Source of the DNA: an uncultured Eubacterium sp.
GTDB taxonomy: Bacteria > Bacillota > Clostridia > Lachnospirales > Lachnospiraceae
Direction of reading: 5' to 3'
Assembly (NCBI GenBank): GCA_945910225.1
Contig: CAMDYG010000014.1
Location: 1-58,599, forward strand
DNA: 58,599 bases
How positions within the stretch are numbered: the stretch's first letter is position 1; each line of letters starts with the position of its first letter. Positions 51,193 through 58,599 of this stretch are shown in pieces. The notes beneath the pieces are model-generated. The model did no database searches, was not told where the DNA came from, and saw nothing but the letters and a program-made list of their open reading frames with translations. The position numbers and the translations under genes are program-made.

Positions 51193-52617
51193 TTATAGCA
51201 TCTCTTTGCAAATTGTACTGGCAGAATTCTCGCCAGTTCTATGGTCACTTGCCGTTTTAGATATTGTAGCTAAAAATCTTGTGTCATTGTTATATCTCAC
51301 TTTATAATGTTTACCATCCTCCGTAATAGTAAATCCTAGTTCTGTAAGCCTCTGTCTAATTCCTGTTGTCATATTCGTATAACCTCTGAACAATTTCTTA
51401 ATTTCACGTTTTCTTTCATCTAATAAATGTTCATAATCATTTGCCTCTAACACATCATTAAGAACTTTTTCTCTCCGCGATCCTTTTGTAACATTCGATA
51501 ATTCATCAGCTATTACGGATAAAATCATATCCTTTATTTCCCCTGGAAACTTTTCCTGCTCTTCTCCTTGCATAATAATTGGCACACCATCTGCCTGTGA
51601 AAGCTTTGCTCTGAGCCCCTGTATTTCATACGTTTGAATTTCATTTGTACGTGTCAACTCTTCCACTTGACGTTGAAGCGTATTAAGTTCTTCATCCACA
51701 GCTTCATATACATCATTTACTTCATTCTTAGCTTTATCACGAGCCTGTTCTGCTTCTAAACGTTCTTTTCTCTGTGCTGCTAATCTATCATATAATAACG
51801 AATTACTTACTCCCTGCCATGTATACAATTTATCAATTGTTTGCAAAATGCTATATTTTAATACATGCGAAACAACTTTTTCCATTAAATTTTTTTCATT
51901 TCCATCTTTACAAACACAACGTTTATGTCCCAATACATCATTTGGATAGTAAACACCTATCGCTCCATTATATTCATTATTCCCACCACATGCTTCTCTA
52001 ATGCAAAGATTTGATTTCTTATCAGACTGTACTAACACATGAGCTGTACCTTTTAACCTACTGCATAACCAATCAATTGATAATGGATTCTTATTATAAA
52101 TATTCTTAGACACGTAAACAACTGGAAGCTGATACTTTACTTTTCCTGTAACAATATCTGATAATATAGATGCATTATCTTCATTTATTGACAATGCATT
52201 TCTTTCAAACTTTAACTCTCCATCAGGTTTAATGTAATCCTTCTGCATTAGAAGAGAAATAAAGTGTGGAGTAGAGAACTCTGCATTTGTTACAATTGCC
52301 CTTTCCTGATAACTTCTATCAAGCCTAATAGCCATACGCATTTCGTCAAAATTCATTATGTAATCAGTATCCCATATAACTCCATCTTCTGTAATCTTTT
52401 CATAACGAACAGCAATAATATTTTTATTTCTATATTCAATAATCTCTAACCATAAATTATCATCTCCAAATCGAATACTTTTTTCTCCATTCCATTTTAT
52501 TCCTGGAATTATATTTTCCTGATATGGACTTCCCTGATTCCATTCAATAACAAGTTCAATAAATGCTTCTTTTGACATGCTTTCTTTGATATCCAATATA
52601 GTTGAATATAAAACCAT
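51193..52617 (-). CDS. Unknown coiled-coil protein, accessory region
   Basis: A 474-residue soluble protein I do not recognise. Residues about 1-150 look beta-rich (WNGEKSIRFGDDNLWLEIIE), about 150-235 hold an alternating alpha/beta segment (LPVVYVSKNIYNKNPLSIDW, GTAHVLVQSD, GAIGVYYPND), about 280-340 form a coiled coil (RLAAQRKERLEAEQARDKAK; EELNTLQRQVEELTRTNEIQ) and the C-terminal 110 residues are a basic module ending GFTITEDGKHYKVRY...ATISKTASDHRTGENS, reminiscent of HicA-like or nucleic-acid-binding tails. A perfect AGGAGG lies 7 nt before the ATG at 52617. It sits in a visibly AT-richer patch than its neighbours, suggesting acquisition. A defence or regulatory role is only a guess. Confidence 0.75.
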   Translation of the reverse strand: MVLYSTILDIKESMSKEAFIELVIEWNQGSPYQENIIPGIKWNGEKSIRFGDDNLWLEIIEYRNKNIIAVRYEKITEDGVIWDTDYIMNFDEMRMAIRLDRSYQERAIVTNAEFSTPHFISLLMQKDYIKPDGELKFERNALSINEDNASILSDIVTGKVKYQLPVVYVSKNIYNKNPLSIDWLCSRLKGTAHVLVQSDKKSNLCIREACGGNNEYNGAIGVYYPNDVLGHKRCVCKDGNEKNLMEKVVSHVLKYSILQTIDKLYTWQGVSNSLLYDRLAAQRKERLEAEQARDKAKNEVNDVYEAVDEELNTLQRQVEELTRTNEIQTYEIQGLRAKLSQADGVPIIMQGEEQEKFPGEIKDMILSVIADELSNVTKGSRREKVLNDVLEANDYEHLLDERKREIKKLFRGYTNMTTGIRQRLTELGFTITEDGKHYKVRYNNDTRFLATISKTASDHRTGENSASTICKEML

Positions 52618-52799
52618 AATTGTACCTCCTGTTTTAATCGGTTGAACTATTAAATTTTTCACAGTTATATCTTCTGATGATATAATAGCATTTTCTAAAT
52701 CGTTTTGCAATTAATTTTATAGTTAATCTGTTTTCACGATATATTCAGCTGATTAATATAATCCAATGTTCACAGGATTTACCTATTATTTTATAACAT

Positions 52800-52835
52800 A
52801 AAAAACTGGGACTGAGTACTATGACTCAATCCCAG
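52800..52835 (-). terminator. Terminator of the DUF4012 gene
   Basis: CTGGGACTGAGT (52806-52817) pairs with ACTCAATCCCAG (52824-52835) with one mismatch; six A residues at 52800-52805 give a U run on the leftward transcript. Confidence 0.85.
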
Positions 52836-52879
52836 CTTTTCACATCATCCAACTAATTATATTCCATAAAACTTACTAA

Positions 52880-54640
52880 CTACCTATAGTCCTGTAAAGT
52901 AGGTGTCTGGCTTATTCCCAATGGAGTTGTAACTCCTGGTGCAGTTGTAACCTTATAAGTCACAACAAAATCACTTCCTGGATTAACAACTATACCATGT
53001 TTATACGCAATATCATGCTCTTTTATTGTTCCAAAAGACATTGCACCATATCTATTAGTTTCAAAATCACTAATTGTGCCTCCCGCTGGAGCAATAATAT
53101 AAAGATATCCTATTATTCCTCCATTATATTCTCCAAGAATATACCAGTTAGCCTTATTTATCTCATCATTTGTAACAATATTACTAAGTGTTACCTTCAT
53201 TTCATATGTAAGAGAACCATCCTCATTAAGCACAGGATCACTTATCTCATTGTCAATATTAAGATACCATCCCATCTTACATGAATCACTCATACTGAAA
53301 TATACGCCAACTTCTGGATTATTCTCATCTGAATTCAATCCGCCGGAACAACCAGCAGCTCTTACCAGCTCCTGTTCCTCTTCGTTAGCCATCCACATCA
53401 TTATGGTTCTATCTTTTGCTCCTGAAGTAAATATATCCATATATGCAGCAACTCTGTCTAATGAAAAATCTTTAACCAATAAACTCATTGTTGTCTTGGC
53501 AGTTTCTTCAAATAATGCGTCCGTCATATCATTAGAAGCAAAGAAGTCATCATTAGTCATATACTTATAATACAAATCATGTTCCAGGACTCTTGTAGCA
53601 TTATCACCATCAAGTTCAGTTCCATCAGATAAAGTAATGGTACCAATATACTGTAATAACTGTTGAATAATTGTAGGTGTAAGTGACACAATTCCGTCAA
53701 CTTCCGCCTTGCTCTCTTCTCTATATGCAACAGACCATATATATGCGACTCTTTCAAAGTCGGGTGAAAAACATGCATCTCTTGGATAATACATCCAGCT
53801 TCCAAAGATATTAGCCTCTTCATCTGTTATGCCTGTATCTTTTGATGAACGTTTCGACATAACATTAAAAACAGTTTCAAAATTACCAATTGAAAGAATT
53901 CCATCACTTATCTGTATTGTACCTATGGCTCCCGGAAATCCTCCACTAGCTCTTATTTCAGATGAATTCTGGGCAGCAAGAAGATACAGCTTGTCAGAAC
54001 CATCTCCAATAAACGCCTTAAGAAGAGGTATAAACTCTTCAGAATTCTTATATGTCTGTGTTAATGATGTAAGTTTTCCCATATACTCATCAACCATACC
54101 ATTCATGCTAGAAGGAAGATATATACCATTTAATGAAACAGCAATCTGATCAATCGCAGGATCTAATTGTTCTGCCAAGTTAACATATGCACGAATAACG
54201 TCAACATCAAACATACCATCTCCTGCTTTAAGATTGTCTAACGGATAATCACTCATTACATTAACAGCCGGTTTTAATATCTGATCTGAAGTTACATTTA
54301 ATATCTCAACTATATTAAAAGCAGAATCAACATAATCACCAACTACCGGTATATGCGACGTTACCTTCCATGCAAAAGTATCAAATGTTTTCTGCATCTT
54401 TTGAGATGTAGTTTCCATCTTATCAGTTGCCACAATTGCACCTTCATAGTCTTTCGCTTTCACGCATGTAACAACTTCCTGTAAATTATCTTTCAACTCA
54501 AAAGCAGAATCCTTAATTACAAACAAATCCCCTATCATAGTAATCATGTTAAATGCTATGAAAATAACAAATACCGATAAAAATGTAGCCAGCGTCATTC
54601 TAAATATATATGCATAACTGCTTTCTTTTCTCGATTTCAT
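52880..54640 (-). CDS. DUF4012 domain-containing membrane protein
   Basis: A 586-residue protein with one N-terminal membrane span (about 14-40) and a large extracytoplasmic part. The first 180 residues outside are helical; the central region has the DUF4012 features (LYLLAAQNSSEIRASGGFPG near 215-235; LTPTIIQQLLQYIGTITL). DUF4012 proteins are frequently encoded with exopolysaccharide genes, and their role is not established. It is the downstream end of the leftward polysaccharide locus, 41 bp after an acetyltransferase gene, and is followed by a strong terminator. Confidence 0.85.
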   Translation of the reverse strand: MKSRKESSYAYIFRMTLATFLSVFVIFIAFNMITMIGDLFVIKDSAFELKDNLQEVVTCVKAKDYEGAIVATDKMETTSQKMQKTFDTFAWKVTSHIPVVGDYVDSAFNIVEILNVTSDQILKPAVNVMSDYPLDNLKAGDGMFDVDVIRAYVNLAEQLDPAIDQIAVSLNGIYLPSSMNGMVDEYMGKLTSLTQTYKNSEEFIPLLKAFIGDGSDKLYLLAAQNSSEIRASGGFPGAIGTIQISDGILSIGNFETVFNVMSKRSSKDTGITDEEANIFGSWMYYPRDACFSPDFERVAYIWSVAYREESKAEVDGIVSLTPTIIQQLLQYIGTITLSDGTELDGDNATRVLEHDLYYKYMTNDDFFASNDMTDALFEETAKTTMSLLVKDFSLDRVAAYMDIFTSGAKDRTIMMWMANEEEQELVRAAGCSGGLNSDENNPEVGVYFSMSDSCKMGWYLNIDNEISDPVLNEDGSLTYEMKVTLSNIVTNDEINKANWYILGEYNGGIIGYLYIIAPAGGTISDFETNRYGAMSFGTIKEHDIAYKHGIVVNPGSDFVVTYKVTTAPGVTTPLGISQTPTLQDYR

Positions 54641-54681
54641 GTTCTCACCTTCACTTTCATCATATTGTTTGTAATTCTACT

Positions 54682-55296
54682 CTAAACTTTTGTATATATT
54701 TCCTCTATATGGTTCTCTATATATTGCTTATCTATTGCAGAATAATCAACATTCAACATCTTTCTGATAGTATCTTCTCCAAATCTGTATTTTATGACAC
54801 CTGCAGGTACCCCGCCAACTATTGCATATGGTGGAACATCCTTTGTTACAACTGCTCCAGCTGCAATCACTGCACCCTGTCCAATATGGACTCCTGACAT
54901 AATAGTTGCCCTGTACCCTATCCATACATCATCTTCTACAATTATATCTCCTTTTGATACAACTTCTGGATTGTTAATTCCCAAAACCATTGATTTGAAT
55001 GGAAAAGTCGACATAGTATCGATATTATGTTCTGAATCTAACACAAATGTAACTTCTGGTGCAATTGATACAAAATCCCCTATGTGCAACTCGGATTTAG
55101 AATCCGATCTGATTACCTTTAGATCTCCATAGCTGTATCTCCCAACATTAATATTATTAATTCCATCCCAAAATATATTTACAGCCCTAGTCGAATTATG
55201 TTGGTTAGATTTACGCCATAATCTTTTGAACTTATTAAGTTTTGCACATCGAATAACATCCCCCAAAAAAGACCATTTAATAATATTCCTATTCAT
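54682..55296 (-). CDS. CatB-like O-acetyltransferase (left-handed beta-helix)
   Basis: A 204-residue acyltransferase. The hexapeptide-repeat region (about 70-165) includes LHIGDFVSIAPEVTFVLDS, IIVEDDVWIGYRATIMSGVH and GAVVTKDVPPYAIVGGVPA, with the catalytic His in DSEHNID, as in xenobiotic or sugar O-acetyltransferases. It probably acetylates a sugar of the surface polymer. It starts 1 bp after the stop of the next acyltransferase gene, which points to coupled translation. Confidence 0.88.
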   Translation of the reverse strand: MNRNIIKWSFLGDVIRCAKLNKFKRLWRKSNQHNSTRAVNIFWDGINNINVGRYSYGDLKVIRSDSKSELHIGDFVSIAPEVTFVLDSEHNIDTMSTFPFKSMVLGINNPEVVSKGDIIVEDDVWIGYRATIMSGVHIGQGAVIAAGAVVTKDVPPYAIVGGVPAGVIKYRFGEDTIRKMLNVDYSAIDKQYIENHIEEIYTKV

Positions 55297-55297
55297 T

Positions 55298-55876
55298 TCA
55301 TTCCATCTTTCTTATTATTTTTGCCGGATTTCCAGCTATAACAACATTATCAGGAAAAACCCCTGCAACTACTGCACCCGCGCCAACAACACATCCATCA
55401 CCTAATACCGTCCCCTTTAATATTATACTGTTACATCCGATAAAACAATTTTTCCCTATCAATATCGGTTTTGATGGAATAAGATCATTACAATCTCCAC
55501 CATGAACATTATTTAATAAATCTATTCTAGAATCAGCATTCAGTGGATGAAAATCATTATCCAAAATCTTACAGTTGCCACCTATACAAGTATTATCACC
55601 TATTATTATCTTATTACGTGCATATATCGTAGCTCCAGACATCCCAACATTATTTCCAATTGATATTTCTGCCTTGGGTGATCTTGTTACAATAATTGTC
55701 CTTGAATATAGTCCCACTAGATTAGATAGAAAGCTTGACTTAATTATAACGTCACTTCCAATCTCTAACTTAGCACCTTTTTTATTAAAAATAACTGGAA
55801 CACCTTTCAATAACAATTTCTTTCCGTATTTGATGTTCATAACTTTCAAAATCAATTTGTACCAATTAGAATTCAT
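55298..55876 (-). CDS. Hexapeptide-repeat acyltransferase, maltose/galactoside type
   Basis: A 192-residue left-handed beta-helix acyltransferase (IGNNVGMSGATIYARNKII, IGDNTCIGGNCKILDNDFHP, IGKNCFIGCNSIILKGTVLG, GAGAVVAGVFPDNVVIAGNP). The DFHP segment supplies the catalytic His. The length is short for WbbJ-like proteins but normal for this class. It is adjacent to a second acyltransferase gene and to licD, so it probably acetylates a repeat-unit sugar. Confidence 0.87.
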   Translation of the reverse strand: MNSNWYKLILKVMNIKYGKKLLLKGVPVIFNKKGAKLEIGSDVIIKSSFLSNLVGLYSRTIIVTRSPKAEISIGNNVGMSGATIYARNKIIIGDNTCIGGNCKILDNDFHPLNADSRIDLLNNVHGGDCNDLIPSKPILIGKNCFIGCNSIILKGTVLGDGCVVGAGAVVAGVFPDNVVIAGNPAKIIRKME

Positions 55877-55910
55877 TATATTTCTCCGCTGACATTGTTA
55901 ATTACTCTTT

Positions 55911-56810
55911 TTAGGATTTATACTCTAAATACGAAACATCTGGATCAAGAATGGTTCCACCATGTACTGATGGTGCTTTAGACATAACCATATATTCTCC
56001 ATACTCTCTTCTAAGACGACCATCATATCCATTAGGAATGTTTATAGTCATGAATTCAAATGGCACTTCCTGACCAGAAATATACCAATCTCTCTGCCAT
56101 ATATTCTTTTCTCTTCCTTTAGCATATTGAATATCACTAACAAGCTTTGTCCTCTTATTTTTATATTTTGCACAATATTTCTCATATTTTCTAAAGCAAT
56201 GCGCAAATCCAAATATTTTAAAATACGTTGACATTATCGTATTAGCAAATAAACCAATAAACTTTCTATCTGATGTTTTACCTCTTTTTCTTTCACATAT
56301 CAATTTCCATTTAAAATTGATTCTCTTTATATATATTTTCAACAAAGTCTTATTATCTGGCAAATTATCTATCGGAAAGATATCTATAAATAATCCTCTG
56401 TTAAATTTTTCAGTCTCCTCACCCTCAAGATATCCTGTAGTCTCTGAGTTCCTTAACTGAGCATGTTCTCTAACATAATATGGATCAGAATAGCATGTCT
56501 GCATAAATAACGGATGCGCAAACTCCTTATCTGCAACTTCTATTAATTTATCGTAATCTTTTCTTGGCATAACAAGATCTATATCGTCATCCCACGGAAT
56601 AAACCCTTTATGTCTGATTGCTCCAAGAAGCGTTCCTGAATCTGCAAAATATGTAAGATTGTATTTCTTGCACACTCTCTGTATCTGTGCCAACATATCC
56701 ATCTCTACAACCCATACTTTTTTCATCTTATTTGTAACAAGGTATCCACACCTTTCTTCTTCTTTCAAGAAATCTTCTGGTATCTCTATCGTCGTATTCT
56801 TTAATATCAT
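55911..56810 (-). CDS. licD: LicD family phosphotransferase
   Basis: A 299-residue cytosolic protein with the LicD signature YFADSGTLLGAIRHKG followed by FIPWDDDIDLVMPRKDYDKL (about 58-92), which holds the metal-binding Asp residues. LicD enzymes transfer phosphocholine or related phospho-alcohols to polysaccharide sugars. A CTP-type nucleotidyltransferase gene lies 5 bp upstream and would supply the activated donor. Whether choline or another alcohol is used cannot be read here. Codon use is AT-rich like its neighbours. Confidence 0.88.
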   Translation of the reverse strand: MILKNTTIEIPEDFLKEEERCGYLVTNKMKKVWVVEMDMLAQIQRVCKKYNLTYFADSGTLLGAIRHKGFIPWDDDIDLVMPRKDYDKLIEVADKEFAHPLFMQTCYSDPYYVREHAQLRNSETTGYLEGEETEKFNRGLFIDIFPIDNLPDNKTLLKIYIKRINFKWKLICERKRGKTSDRKFIGLFANTIMSTYFKIFGFAHCFRKYEKYCAKYKNKRTKLVSDIQYAKGREKNIWQRDWYISGQEVPFEFMTINIPNGYDGRLRREYGEYMVMSKAPSVHGGTILDPDVSYLEYKS

Positions 56811-56815
56811 TTTAT

Positions 56816-57223
56816 TTATCCCTTTGATAACTGTTTTTTTATATCAGATGAGCAAATTCCCTGAGTTCTCTTTAAGCGAACTACTTTCTTGCCATGTTCT
56901 TCACACCACTTTGTTACAACATCGAATCTTCCACCTACATGATCTTCTCCCAATGCCAATATATCAAAATCAATCTTTTCAAGAGCTTCTACCCCAACAG
57001 TATCATATACAATAACCTCATCAACTACTCTAAGAGCCCGAATAATTTCTACTCTCTCCTCGGTTGAATATAATACATTAGCATCAGGCTTAAATTTCAA
57101 TATATAATCTCCGTTCTGAACTGCAACTATCAAATAATCTCCATATTTTTTGCACTGTTCAAAAAGCCTTAAATGTCCAATATGGAAATAATCATATACT
57201 CCAAAAGTTAATATTTTATTCAT
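56816..57223 (-). CDS. TagD/CCT-like cytidylyltransferase
   Basis: A 135-residue nucleotidyltransferase with FGVYDYFHIGHLRLFEQCKK (HxGH near 14-17) and RTQGICSSDIKK, the variant of the RTxGISTT motif near the C-terminus. It would activate glycerol-3-phosphate, phosphocholine or a similar phospho-alcohol with CTP. Next to licD it most likely makes the LicD donor. I take the ATG at 57223; an ATG at 57229 also has an AGGAGG in reach. It overlaps the racemase gene by 8 bp (or 14 bp), so translation is coupled. Confidence 0.88.
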   Translation of the reverse strand: MNKILTFGVYDYFHIGHLRLFEQCKKYGDYLIVAVQNGDYILKFKPDANVLYSTEERVEIIRALRVVDEVIVYDTVGVEALEKIDFDILALGEDHVGGRFDVVTKWCEEHGKKVVRLKRTQGICSSDIKKQLSKG

Positions 57224-57917
57224 TATCATACTCCTCCTTCAGTTTTTCAATTCCAATTAATAACGGATCATATATATTACCACTTTTTATTCCATCCTTA
57301 TATTTTTCATATAAAATAGGCAACTCTGTACATCCTAATATACATGTCTCATATCTATTAACTAACTCGCAGAATACCTGTCTTGTTTCATCTGTATATT
57401 TATTCTGTTTTACCGCTTCTATACATAGCCTCAGCTTAGAATACTCATCTTTTTCTGGAACAACACACTCAATATTCTTTTTTCCTAATGCATCCTGATA
57501 AATTCCAGAATCAATTGTTCCCTCTGAGCCAAGTAATAACACCCTTTGAACCCCATCTGCCTCCAGTCTCTCAACGCAGTTCTCTATAATATGAACTACT
57601 TTTCCCTGTAATTCAGGTACTTTTTCATATATCTTAGGTAAAAATAAATGTGAAGTATTGCAAGCCAATATAATTCTATTAGCACCAGAATTTACAAGTG
57701 AATTCATAGAATCTGCCATTTCCTTTACAAGCAAATCTACATTTTCATTATATAAAAAAGCTCTTACTCTGCTAGGCATGGTACACCTGTTATCTATAAT
57801 AATACGAGGTCTATCCCACTCTTTTTCTGCCGGAAATACCTCTGCATACTGTTCAAACAAATGAATAGTTGCATATGTTCCCATTCCTCCTAATACACCA
57901 ATTGTAAAATCTTTCAT
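57216..57917 (-). CDS. Aspartate/glutamate racemase family protein
   Basis: A 233-residue cofactor-independent racemase-like protein. The N-terminus IGVLGGMGTYATIHLFEQY is family-typical; both catalytic Cys segments are present (ACNTSHLFLP, Cys near 88; LGCTELPILY, Cys near 196). It may produce a D-amino acid found as a substituent on the surface polymer, or epimerise another acid. It begins directly after the flippase stop codon (TAG then ATG) and overlaps the cytidylyltransferase gene, so all three are coupled. Confidence 0.85.
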   Translation of the reverse strand: MKDFTIGVLGGMGTYATIHLFEQYAEVFPAEKEWDRPRIIIDNRCTMPSRVRAFLYNENVDLLVKEMADSMNSLVNSGANRIILACNTSHLFLPKIYEKVPELQGKVVHIIENCVERLEADGVQRVLLLGSEGTIDSGIYQDALGKKNIECVVPEKDEYSKLRLCIEAVKQNKYTDETRQVFCELVNRYETCILGCTELPILYEKYKDGIKSGNIYDPLLIGIEKLKEEYDNE

Positions 57918-58598
57918 CTAATTTCTCCTTTTCATAAAAGTATCAATTATATAATTCAAAAAAGAATCTTTCATAATCAAAAGCACTATAAAATATACTA
58001 CTATTCCCCCTATAACTTCACATATAATAGCACCTATCCCCGTAATGAAATAGTCGACTCCTAATATAAAAATCAACATAATAATTCCGGCAATAAGCTT
58101 TTTCCATGTACGCTGCAATAACCAACTTACTTTGAAATAATCTCTCGCATTACTAGTATACAAAATAGTGATTACCAATTCCGCAACAATAGTCGCTAGC
58201 ACCGCACCCACACTTTTATAATGTGGAATAAGAATTATATTCATTATAAGATTCACAATTGAACCAACAATTAAGAATTTTGCACTCTTCGCCCTTAATC
58301 CAGCTGGTGTATAATATAAACTACCAATACAATTACTAATACCAATTATAAGAATAACAGGACTTAACAGCTGCATAATTATAATAGTTTTATCGTATCC
58401 AGGTCCAAAAAACAAAGGGACAAATTCTCTTGCTACACCTATTATTCCAAAGCACATTCCAATGCCCATAAACATAATATAATCTATTGATTTTTTTATT
58501 CTTTGTCGAATCTCTTCATATTCACCTTCAGCAAAAAGAAACGCCGTTCTAGCTCCCATTACAGTGTTAAGTGCTGTAAATGTGACTGATTTTGCCAT
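57918..58598 (-). CDS. Wzx-type polysaccharide flippase, C-terminal part, truncated by the window edge
   Basis: The visible 226 residues hold about six to seven membrane spans and the typical MOP-superfamily pattern (ARTAFLFAEGEYEEIRQRIK; YYTPAGLRAKSAKF; IPHYKSVGAVLATIVAELV). The rest of the gene lies beyond position 58599. It would flip a lipid-linked oligosaccharide across the membrane. Its stop codon abuts the start of the racemase gene, tying the flippase to the LicD locus. Confidence 0.87.
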   Translation of the reverse strand: MAKSVTFTALNTVMGARTAFLFAEGEYEEIRQRIKKSIDYIMFMGIGMCFGIIGVAREFVPLFFGPGYDKTIIIMQLLSPVILIIGISNCIGSLYYTPAGLRAKSAKFLIVGSIVNLIMNIILIPHYKSVGAVLATIVAELVITILYTSNARDYFKVSWLLQRTWKKLIAGIIMLIFILGVDYFITGIGAIICEVIGGIVVYFIVLLIMKDSFLNYIIDTFMKRRN

Positions 58599-58599
58599 A

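Noticed and set aside
52871-52904. A further ACTTACTAA...AAAGTAGGT dyad
   Set aside because: It is 34 bp rather than 37, lies across the stop codon of the DUF4012 gene, and its right arm is coding sequence; likely chance.
1-58599. Prophage, insertion sequence or integrative element
   Set aside because: No integrase, transposase, terminase or structural phage gene was seen; only the small patch at 50.9-52.6 kb looks acquired.

Overview
The window looks like a chromosomal segment of an AT-rich, endospore-forming, Gram-positive anaerobe of the Clostridia, most likely Lachnospiraceae. The support is: strong AGGAGG-type ribosome binding sites, the sporulation genes spoIIID, spoIIR and a SipL-type DUF3794/LysM gene, a SAM-I riboswitch in front of metK, the MEP-pathway gene ispE, a SulP transporter and many family-typical proteins (YoaK/DUF1275, DUF1934, DUF4012, DUF6512, YfhO). 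The genus cannot be fixed from sequence reading alone. I saw no prophage, transposase, rRNA, tRNA or CRISPR array.

Layout. 1-10 kb: a truncated unknown gene, a small membrane protein, an SSS-family symporter, an orphan HipA-like kinase, a YoaK-type membrane protein with a hairpin over its ribosome binding site, then a three-gene LRR / VWA / MoxR-ATPase cassette with a 16-bp tandem repeat in its first gap, spoIIID and an HD-GYP protein. 10-25 kb: SAM-I riboswitch and metK, MATE and SulP transporters, a lipoprotein foldase, apbE-plsC, nicotinate phosphoribosyltransferase, DUF1934, spoIIR, a GntR/FCD regulator, ispE and an AraC regulator divergent from a second MATE gene. 26-29 kb: an unknown protein behind a sigma-28-like promoter, then a SipL-like coat morphogenesis gene and a PrcB-like lipoprotein. 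29.7-46.3 kb: a long leftward run of envelope genes: glmM, galE, a polyprenol-phosphate GT2, YfhO, a ManC-ManA fusion, a membrane-anchored sigma-like protein, two GH25 lysozymes, a second GT2 and glf. 46-52.7 kb: a YtrA-type GntR/ABC cassette, DUF6512, and an AT-rich accessory patch with an unrecognised coiled-coil protein. 52.8-58.6 kb: an exopolysaccharide or teichoic-acid type locus (DUF4012, two hexapeptide acetyltransferases, LicD, a CTP-type nucleotidyltransferase, an Asp/Glu racemase and a truncated flippase), all leftward and tightly packed.

How the genes work together. GlmM, GalE, Glf, ManC/ManA, the GT2 enzymes and YfhO can supply and place sugars for a surface polymer. The LicD locus at the right end probably decorates such a polymer with a phospho-alcohol such as phosphocholine, and one GH25 lysozyme carries choline-binding-type repeats, so the two loci may be functionally linked. 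Sporulation genes are scattered rather than clustered.

The strongest unexplained signal is non-coding. Two convergent intergenic regions (11898-12166 and 18845-19124) each hold four copies of a 37-bp dyad, ACCTAC[T/G]AA-N19-TT[A/C]GTAGGT, with unrelated loops and spacers. Start-to-start distances (74, 84, 74 and 74, 106, 64 bp) are all close to whole numbers of DNA helical turns. This suggests a phased array of protein-binding half-sites that no feature type I know explains.
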